Below the pieces are notes generated by a model. That model was given only the letters and a program-made list of their open reading frames with translations. It did not search any database and had not been told where the DNA came from. Below are positions 22,481 through 27,262 of a DNA stretch of 27,262 nt, piece by piece. Each line of letters opens with the position of its first letter. Position 1 is the stretch's first letter. Location: assembly GCA_900767195.1 (NCBI GenBank), contig CAAFYG010000054.1, forward strand, positions 1-27,262, written 5' to 3'. A program made the position numbers and the translations under genes. The stretch is from Clostridia bacterium. Its GTDB lineage: Bacteria; Bacillota; Clostridia; Christensenellales; Borkfalkiaceae.

Positions 22481-23470
22481 ATGAAGAAGATTAAATTAGG
22501 GCAAATCGGGATCGGTCATAATCATGCCGAGGGAAAAATGCTTGCGGCTCAAAAATTTCCCGATCTTTTTGAAGTAATCGGATATGCCGAAACAGATGAA
22601 AAATGGGTTAAAGAAAGAGGCTCTCTCCCCTGTTATAAACATTTGCCGAGATTAAGCATTGACGAAATAATTGAAAAATCAGACGTGATCCTTGTTGAAT
22701 GCGATGTATGGAATCTGACGAAAACAGCAAAAAAATGCGTGGATTCGGGAAAACACGTTCACATCGACAAGCCTGCCGGCGGAACACTTGAAGAGTTTGA
22801 AGAAATGCTCGATCTTGCAAAGAAAAAGGATCTCACCGTACAGCTTGGCTATATGTACCGCTATAATTTTGCGTTGCAGAAATGTATAAAAATGATAAAA
22901 TCCGGTGAGTTGGGAGAAATATATCAGATAGACGCTGAAATGAGTACGTATCACTCAAAGGAGTACAGGCAATGGCTTAAACATTTTAAAGGCGGCTCTA
23001 TGTTTATTTTCGGCTCGCATTTGGTCGACATTATCGTAAACATTCTGGGAGAGCCGAAAAACGTGTACCCTTTCATAAAACAAACAGGCTTTGACGACGT
23101 ATACTCCGACGACAATAATTTTGCCGTGTTAGAATATGAAAGAGCGATTGCGAAAATCACCACGTTATCTGTTGAAGTCAACGGCTGGGGCATGCGCAGG
23201 TTTGCCGTCATGGGCAGCAAAGGTACCGTGGAAATAAAACCGATTGAGCTCAATGTGAAAATGACAAAATCAACCGCCGATATCGCAACAAATGCTTATA
23301 CCGATATTCACGAGAACGTTGACGTGCCAGACGTTCCTACTCTTTCAAGATATGATGAAATGCTGAAAGATTTGTATTTATCGGTCGTCGGCGAAAAGAA
23401 AAATCCCTATTCTTACAGGCATGAGCTTGCCGTTCAGAGAACGCTTTACAGAATAACGGGAGAAAATTAA
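22481..23470 (+). CDS. Gfo/Idh/MocA family oxidoreductase
   Basis: 329-residue NAD(P)-dependent dehydrogenase of the Gfo/Idh/MocA family, acting on sugars, cyclitols or their keto forms in the cytoplasm. Rossmann motif GQIGIGHNH (7-15), the dinucleotide/substrate Lys97 in HIDKPAGG, the alpha/beta C-terminal domain with YRYNFALQKC (127-136), and the catalytic-site helix GSHLVDII (178-185, H180 and D183). The N-terminal GIGHNHAEG is unusual in carrying two His where most members have hydrophobic or small residues. AAGGAG lies 7 nt before the ATG, and the gene starts 16 nt after the AroD-like gene, clearly in one operon. The substrate is not evident. Confidence 0.9.
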   Translation: MKKIKLGQIGIGHNHAEGKMLAAQKFPDLFEVIGYAETDEKWVKERGSLPCYKHLPRLSIDEIIEKSDVILVECDVWNLTKTAKKCVDSGKHVHIDKPAGGTLEEFEEMLDLAKKKDLTVQLGYMYRYNFALQKCIKMIKSGELGEIYQIDAEMSTYHSKEYRQWLKHFKGGSMFIFGSHLVDIIVNILGEPKNVYPFIKQTGFDDVYSDDNNFAVLEYERAIAKITTLSVEVNGWGMRRFAVMGSKGTVEIKPIELNVKMTKSTADIATNAYTDIHENVDVPDVPTLSRYDEMLKDLYLSVVGEKKNPYSYRHELAVQRTLYRITGEN

Positions 23471-23498
23471 CATCTAAATTTAAGAAGGAGTGTAACTT

Positions 23499-24257
23499 AT
23501 GAATAAAACAGCATTTATTACGGGTGCCGGCGGGTATATCGGCACGCAAACGGCGATTACGCTTGCACAGGAAAGGATTAACATTGCAGTTTGTGACATC
23601 AGCGAAAAATCGGTGCGATCAACCGTAGATAAGGTTAATGCAATGGGCGGAATCGCAAAAGGATATGTTTCGGACGTTACCGATTCAACGGCTATTGAAT
23701 ACGCTGTTCAAAAAGCTGCCGCAGACTTTGGCGGGCTTGATATTATGATACATATAGCAGGCGGCAGCGCAAGAATTGCAGGCGGAAAATATGTTCCGCT
23801 TGTCGACCAGGACGAAAACGTTATAGACAAAGTTTTAAAGGTGAATCTTTACGGTGCGTTTTGGGCAAGCAGAGCAGCCGCAAAAATCATGATACAGCAA
23901 GGCCGAGGCGGAAAAATTATTAACTTTGCGTCTGCTGTCGGAATTAACGGGCTATCGACTTGCTGTGATTATGCAGCATCAAAAGGCGGCGTAATGTCGC
24001 TTACAAAATCGCTTGCAAAGGAGCTTGGCCTATACAAAATTAACGTCAATGCGGTCGCTCCCGGTGTTGTGATGCGCCCCGAGGAAGGTAACGACAGCGA
24101 TCGTGCAACAAAAACAAATTTTCTCGGCGAAAAATGCACGGCGGAAGATATTGCAAATCTTGTCGCGTTTCTTGCTTCCGACAAAGCGCGGTTTATCACA
24201 GGTCAGACATACGTGTGCGACGGCGGAAGAACGTTATCTATGAAAGGAACAGATTGA
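23499..24257 (+). CDS. Short-chain dehydrogenase/reductase (SDR)
   Basis: 252-residue classical SDR. Cofactor motif TGAGGYIG (8-15), acidic D33 after strand beta2 favouring NAD(H), HIAG (85-88) in place of NNAG, catalytic Ser145 in INFASAVG, and YAASK (Y158, K162). The C-terminal GQTYVCDGG is the normal family end. AAGGAG lies before the ATG; 28 nt separate it from the previous gene and only 2 nt from the next. It would interconvert a hydroxyl and a keto group on the pathway intermediate, alongside the Gfo/Idh/MocA enzyme. Exact substrate unknown. Confidence 0.92.
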   Translation: MNKTAFITGAGGYIGTQTAITLAQERINIAVCDISEKSVRSTVDKVNAMGGIAKGYVSDVTDSTAIEYAVQKAAADFGGLDIMIHIAGGSARIAGGKYVPLVDQDENVIDKVLKVNLYGAFWASRAAAKIMIQQGRGGKIINFASAVGINGLSTCCDYAASKGGVMSLTKSLAKELGLYKINVNAVAPGVVMRPEEGNDSDRATKTNFLGEKCTAEDIANLVAFLASDKARFITGQTYVCDGGRTLSMKGTD

Positions 24258-24259
24258 CA

Positions 24260-25249
24260 ATGAAAGCAATGCTTATTGACGAACATAAAAATCTTATCTG
24301 GAGCGAGGTTGAAAAACCTTTTCCGAAAAATGATGAAATTCTGATAAAGATACACGCTGCCGCTATCAACCGTGCGGATTTGCTGCAAAGAAAGGGCACA
24401 TATCCGTCTCCCAAGGGCTGGCCAGAGTGGATGGGGCTTGAAGTTTCCGGAGTAATCGAAAGCATGGGCGACGAAGCCAAAAAGAAAAGCGGAAGAAAAA
24501 TCGGCGATAAGGTTTGCGCGCTGCTCGGCGGCGGCGGATACGCAGAGTATGTTTGCGCCCCCTACGGAATGGTTATGAATATGCCAAAAAACCTTTCGTT
24601 TGAAGAAGCTGCTTCTCTGCCGGAGGCATACGCCACCTGTTACCTGAATTTATTTTATGAAGGACACTTAAAAGCAGGACAAACAGCATTCGTCCCAGCA
24701 GGAGCATCAGGATTAGCCTCTGTTGCAATACCTATGGCAAAAGCGTTCGGCGCAAGGGTAATAACGTCTGTTTTGTCGGATGAAATCGCAGAAAAAATCA
24801 AAAATCTCGGCGCGGACATGATTATCAATTCAAAAAAACAAAACGTGTCCGAGGTTTTGAAATCAGAAGAAGACAGCGGAAACCCCGTGAATATGGCTAT
24901 GGACTGCCTTTGCGGAAAAGAACTCGGCGAAAGCCTACCTTATATGGCGGAGGGCGGATACTGGGTAATCATCTCCACTCTCGCCGGAACGGAAACTAAT
25001 TTAAAATTAAGACCGATACTTACCAAGGGGTTACACATTGTCGGAAGCATGCTCAGGAAACGCTCATCCGAGGAAAAATCGCAATTATTGAAAGAATTAA
25101 CAGAAAAGCTGTGGCCGAAACTTGAAAGCGGCGAAATAAAACCGTCTGTATATAAAGTACTTCCTATCGAAAATGCGGCCGAAGCTCATACAATTTTGGA
25201 AAACGGCGAAAATGTAGGAAAGGTAGTATTGAAAGTTTGCGAAGATTAA
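24260..25249 (+). CDS. PIG3-type NAD(P)H quinone oxidoreductase
   Basis: 329-residue zinc-independent medium-chain dehydrogenase/reductase. Start ATG 24260, 2 nt after the SDR stop, with AAGGA 11 nt upstream; a longer frame from 24134 overlaps the SDR gene and is discarded. It matches the PIG3/TP53I3 quinone oxidoreductase subgroup: NRADLLQRKGTYPSP (~40-54), GLEVSG, VCALLGGGGYAEYV (~89-102), the hinge LPEAYATCYLNLF, the cofactor segment VPAGASGLASVAIPMAKAFG (a variant of AxxGxxG), and the late HIVGSMLRKRS. There are no zinc-ligand cysteines. In this operon it may reduce an enone or quinone-like dehydration product made by the AroD-like enzyme. Confidence 0.9.
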   Translation: MKAMLIDEHKNLIWSEVEKPFPKNDEILIKIHAAAINRADLLQRKGTYPSPKGWPEWMGLEVSGVIESMGDEAKKKSGRKIGDKVCALLGGGGYAEYVCAPYGMVMNMPKNLSFEEAASLPEAYATCYLNLFYEGHLKAGQTAFVPAGASGLASVAIPMAKAFGARVITSVLSDEIAEKIKNLGADMIINSKKQNVSEVLKSEEDSGNPVNMAMDCLCGKELGESLPYMAEGGYWVIISTLAGTETNLKLRPILTKGLHIVGSMLRKRSSEEKSQLLKELTEKLWPKLESGEIKPSVYKVLPIENAAEAHTILENGENVGKVVLKVCED

Positions 25250-25295
25250 ACAATAACGTACATACAAATACTCTTCCTGCTCTTTCTCGGCTCGA

Positions 25296-25576
25296 CTAGC
25301 CGAATGAAAACAAGCTTGAACTGATTTAGCGGGCAAATCGCGTCTGATACTGCGTTGTTTGCGTTTGTAGTGCGCTTGCACGACTGCGCGCAAACGCCTT
25401 GTCTTAGCCGCGATTTGCTCCGTTAAATTCGCGAAGCGACCTGAAAAGGCGGCATTTTTGATGATTTTTGGCGCAATCGCCCGCAGGTGTATCGGGATAC
25501 ATCAAGGGCGAGTACGGAAAAAAGGGCGAAAACGCTGCCTTTTCAGGCACGTTCAAGCTTATTTTCATTCGGCTAG
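25296..25576. repeat. 281-bp palindromic element with three-way-junction fold
   Basis: Terminal inverted repeats of 26 bp with one mismatch (25296-25321 and 25551-25576; CTAGCCGAATGAAAA then AAGCTTGAAC). Inside are two arms: P2, 25325-25342 with 25409-25427 (18 bp, one mismatch and one bulge, GCAAATCGCG/CGCGATTTGC core), closing on GCGTTTG/CAAACGC; and P3, 25440-25458 with 25529-25547 (17/19, CCTGAAAAGGC/GCCTTTTCAGG core), closing on a GTGTATC/GATACATC hairpin. The compensating differences in all three stems suggest a maintained fold. Looks like a non-autonomous mobile palindrome (MITE/REP-like) or a structured RNA. No target duplication is evident. Confidence 0.85.
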
Positions 25577-25798
25577 GGATTCTCCAGTAAGCGTGGGGCG
25601 TTCAAAATCAAGCGAGACGTGTTGCACGCCTTTTCCCTTGCCGTTGTCGACTTTAATCATCGTCAGTGAGTTCGTCTCCCCCTTATGGCGGAGTTTTCGG
25701 CATAAGTAAGCGACGCGAACAACGCGGCGCCGAATTTCACGTCCGTATCCACAAAAAATCTTTCGTTGGTCGGCTGAAAAACGTCAAATTTTTTATCC
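25577..25798 (-). pseudogene. Broken coding remnant next to the palindromic element
   Basis: On the minus strand one frame reads FDVFQPTNERFFVDTDV, then FGAALFASLTYAENSA. About one base away, a second frame continues TNSLTMIKVDNGKGKG, then VQHVSLDFERPTLTGES and a stop just inside the palindromic element. Both stretches look like real protein and join by a frameshift near 25680-25700. There is no start, and the right end begins directly at the isomerase gene's terminator. Family not recognised. Probably a gene cut and frameshifted during local rearrangement. Confidence 0.4.
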
Positions 25799-25809
25799 TT
25801 TGATCAAAA

Positions 25810-25850
25810 AACAAGTGTCCGGAAAATTTCTGCTTTTCCAGACACTTGTT
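25810..25850 (-). terminator. Intrinsic terminator of the mannose-6-phosphate isomerase gene
   Basis: AACAAGTGTC (25810-25819) pairs with GACACTTGTT (25841-25850), then after one mismatch GGAAAA with TTTTCC. On the minus strand the stem is followed by T6. Located 28 nt after the isomerase stop codon. Confidence 0.9.
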
Positions 25851-25877
25851 CTGTTTTGTTTTTCCGGGGAACGAGGC

Positions 25878-27262
25878 TTATCGTACCGTGGCGCGAATAA
25901 TCGTTACCGTTTTATCCAAAGGTTTTATACGGAATTTTTTCACGCTTTCCGGTATGATAAACGTTTCGGCATAATGAACTTCGTACGGAGCGAACGATCC
26001 GTCCGTACTTTCGATGATCGCCCCGCGCCCGTCCGCTACATTGCATTGACTCACGCTGCCTTCCGATTCCGCCTCGACAAAACTCGTAATCGTATAGCGG
26101 CGCGTTTCGATAAATTCACGCTCGTGCAAGCCCGTATGCTCGATTTTATTCTTCCCGTCGTCGGAAATCGTATAAAATTTATTGACAAGATTTTCTTTTA
26201 CCCAGCTTGTGGTTCTATCCCACTGAATTACTTTTTCGCCGTGATCGATATGCACGGGACGGGGAATTCCGTCTAAGCCGACTCTGCCCCAGTCCCAAAG
26301 TTTAAACGTGAAAATATACGGTGTTGCGCTGATTTCAAGCACCATCGTATCCTTGCCGCTGCAATGCACCGTACCGCCCGGGATCAGGAAATGATCGTGT
26401 TTTTTCACTTTCCACGTATTTACGTATTTTTCCGCAGGAAATGCCGTTGCACCCGTCTGCGCAAGGCGAAGATCTGCAATCATGGCGTTTCCGTCGATTC
26501 CCTCTTTTAATCCGAGATATACGTTGCAATCTTCTCCGCAATCGAGAATATAATAACTTTCGTCCTGCGTGTAATGCATGTTGAACGTATTCTGAATATA
26601 TTCCGTTAAAGGATGCACCTGCAACGAAAGATTCTGACCGCCCATCGTATCGAGAAAATCGAAACGAATCGGATATTCGTCGCCGAATCTGCCATGCACG
26701 CGCGAGCCTAATAATTTTTGCGGACGATAAAACACCACGTCGATCGACGGGATCTCGATCCGGATGCCGTTGAAAGACATATACAAACTGTTTTCTTCGG
26801 GTACGCCGTCGAACGCCCACGCGTAATTCGACGCGCTTTTATCGAGATCGCAGATCTCTTTCATCCATTGTCCGCCCCATACTTCGGGCGCAAAATAAGG
26901 AACGAGTCGAAATGGTTCGGAGGCGAATTTTTCGAGTCCCGCGCGGAATCCGTCCCCTTCCGCCATTGCGGGATCTCCTTTACGATTTGTATCGAGCAAG
27001 TAATCGATTTTTTTCAGCAGACGGCGTTTCAATCTGTCCGCCATACGCCATTCCACGAAAAAACCTTGTTTGAATTTCGCCAGTTTCGGGGCAGATGAGT
27101 TTGCGGTTTTCCAGTTCGTTCCGCCTTTCGCGAAACGAAGTTGAATTTCCCAACGCGCAAGATCCGCGTACACGAGAAGATCGCCTTCGCAGATCAGCGA
27201 CGCGCCTACGCCGTACACGAGAATCACACCGTGTTCCGCGGCGATTTTTTCACGCATTTCCG
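25878..27262 (-). CDS. Class I mannose-6-phosphate isomerase, 5' end beyond the window
   Basis: At least 459 residues; the frame is open to the right edge and the ATG at 27257 is probably internal. It matches a Bacillota family of ~590 residues in which an N-terminal kinase-like domain is fused to a type I phosphomannose isomerase. Residues ~1-90 (numbered from 27257) are the end of that domain (GVILVYGVGASL, DLLVYADLARWEIQLR, FFVEWRMADR, YLLDTN). The isomerase cupin follows with zinc ligands Q213 and H215 (LQVHP), E233 (DESYY) and H298 (VHCSG), and the active-site segment ATPYIFTFKLWDWGR (~311-325). It interconverts mannose-6-phosphate and fructose-6-phosphate in the cytoplasm. The role of the fused domain is not known to me. 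Not linked in operon with the genes to its left; its own terminator follows. Confidence 0.88.
   Translation of the reverse strand, partial: EMREKIAAEHGVILVYGVGASLICEGDLLVYADLARWEIQLRFAKGGTNWKTANSSAPKLAKFKQGFFVEWRMADRLKRRLLKKIDYLLDTNRKGDPAMAEGDGFRAGLEKFASEPFRLVPYFAPEVWGGQWMKEICDLDKSASNYAWAFDGVPEENSLYMSFNGIRIEIPSIDVVFYRPQKLLGSRVHGRFGDEYPIRFDFLDTMGGQNLSLQVHPLTEYIQNTFNMHYTQDESYYILDCGEDCNVYLGLKEGIDGNAMIADLRLAQTGATAFPAEKYVNTWKVKKHDHFLIPGGTVHCSGKDTMVLEISATPYIFTFKLWDWGRVGLDGIPRPVHIDHGEKVIQWDRTTSWVKENLVNKFYTISDDGKNKIEHTGLHEREFIETRRYTITSFVEAESEGSVSQCNVADGRGAIIESTDGSFAPYEVHYAETFIIPESVKKFRIKPLDKTVTIIRATVR

Larger units (their letters stand above)
25250..25877. other. 628-bp intergenic region
   Basis: No intact gene. 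It holds a 281-bp palindromic element (25296-25576), a broken minus-strand coding remnant (25577-25798), and the terminator of the mannose-6-phosphate isomerase gene (25810-25850). The 46 bp right after the quinone oxidoreductase gene contain only a small CGGCT/AGCCG hairpin, with no clear terminator before the palindromic element. Confidence 0.6.

Noticed and set aside
24134..24259. N-terminal extension of the quinone oxidoreductase overlapping the SDR gene.
   Set aside because: It is an out-of-frame shadow of the SDR C-terminus; ATG 24260 gives the normal family start.
1..27262. tRNA, rRNA, riboswitch or CRISPR array.
   Set aside because: No cloverleaf with tRNA signatures, no rRNA-like sequence and no regularly spaced repeats were seen by eye; a covariance-model scan would be decisive.

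Overview
The window reads like the chromosome of an uncultured gut Bacillota/Clostridia (a Christensenellales/Borkfalkia-like lineage is my best guess, low confidence). Support: strong Shine-Dalgarno sites, Gram-positive style lipoproteins, a solute-binding protein plus two permeases with no local ATPase, many AT-rich consensus promoters and a serine recombinase of the gut-Clostridia type. Three blocks differ visibly in base composition and codon use: an AT-rich mobile/toxin region (1-4440), a GC-richer glycan operon (4685-18000), and an intermediate catabolic cluster (20730-25250).

Region 1 (1-4500): the 3' end of an unknown gene, a hipBA-type toxin-antitoxin pair with two N8-spaced operators around a near-consensus promoter, a small hypothetical gene, a truncated AAA ATPase, then a large serine recombinase whose reading frame runs through the terminator shared with the next operon.

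Region 2 (4685-19230): a nine-gene minus-strand operon for sialoglycan use, in transcription order: cytoplasmic-type sialidase, N-acetylneuraminate lyase, solute-binding lipoprotein, two paralogous 'WVYN' lipoproteins (one module pair, then a two-pair version), MalF-type permease (interrupted by an in-frame amber codon), MalG-type permease, TIM-barrel glycosidase-like lipoprotein, and a phosphodiester-glycosidase lipoprotein. A divergent AraC-type regulator faces it across an intergenic region holding a 12-nt direct repeat with 21-bp period against the operon's -35. The layout suggests glycans are captured at the surface, sialosides imported, and Neu5Ac released and cleaved inside.

Region 3 (19230-20740): gene debris. 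It holds a C-terminal glycerophosphodiesterase fragment, a ParE/RelE-like toxin gene with a frameshift and an amber codon, a C10 tract, mobile-element scraps, and a 198-bp nest of inverted repeats in front of a truncated gene start.

Region 4 (20729-25249): a second AraC regulator divergent from a four-gene operon: type I dehydroquinase-like protein, Gfo/Idh/MocA oxidoreductase, short-chain dehydrogenase and PIG3-type quinone oxidoreductase. It looks like a catabolic route for a cyclitol, quinate-like or keto-sugar substrate.

Region 5 (25250-27262): a 281-bp element with 26-bp terminal inverted repeats that folds as a three-way junction, a broken coding remnant beside it, a strong terminator, and a class I mannose-6-phosphate isomerase running off the right edge. 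I saw no rRNA, tRNA or CRISPR.
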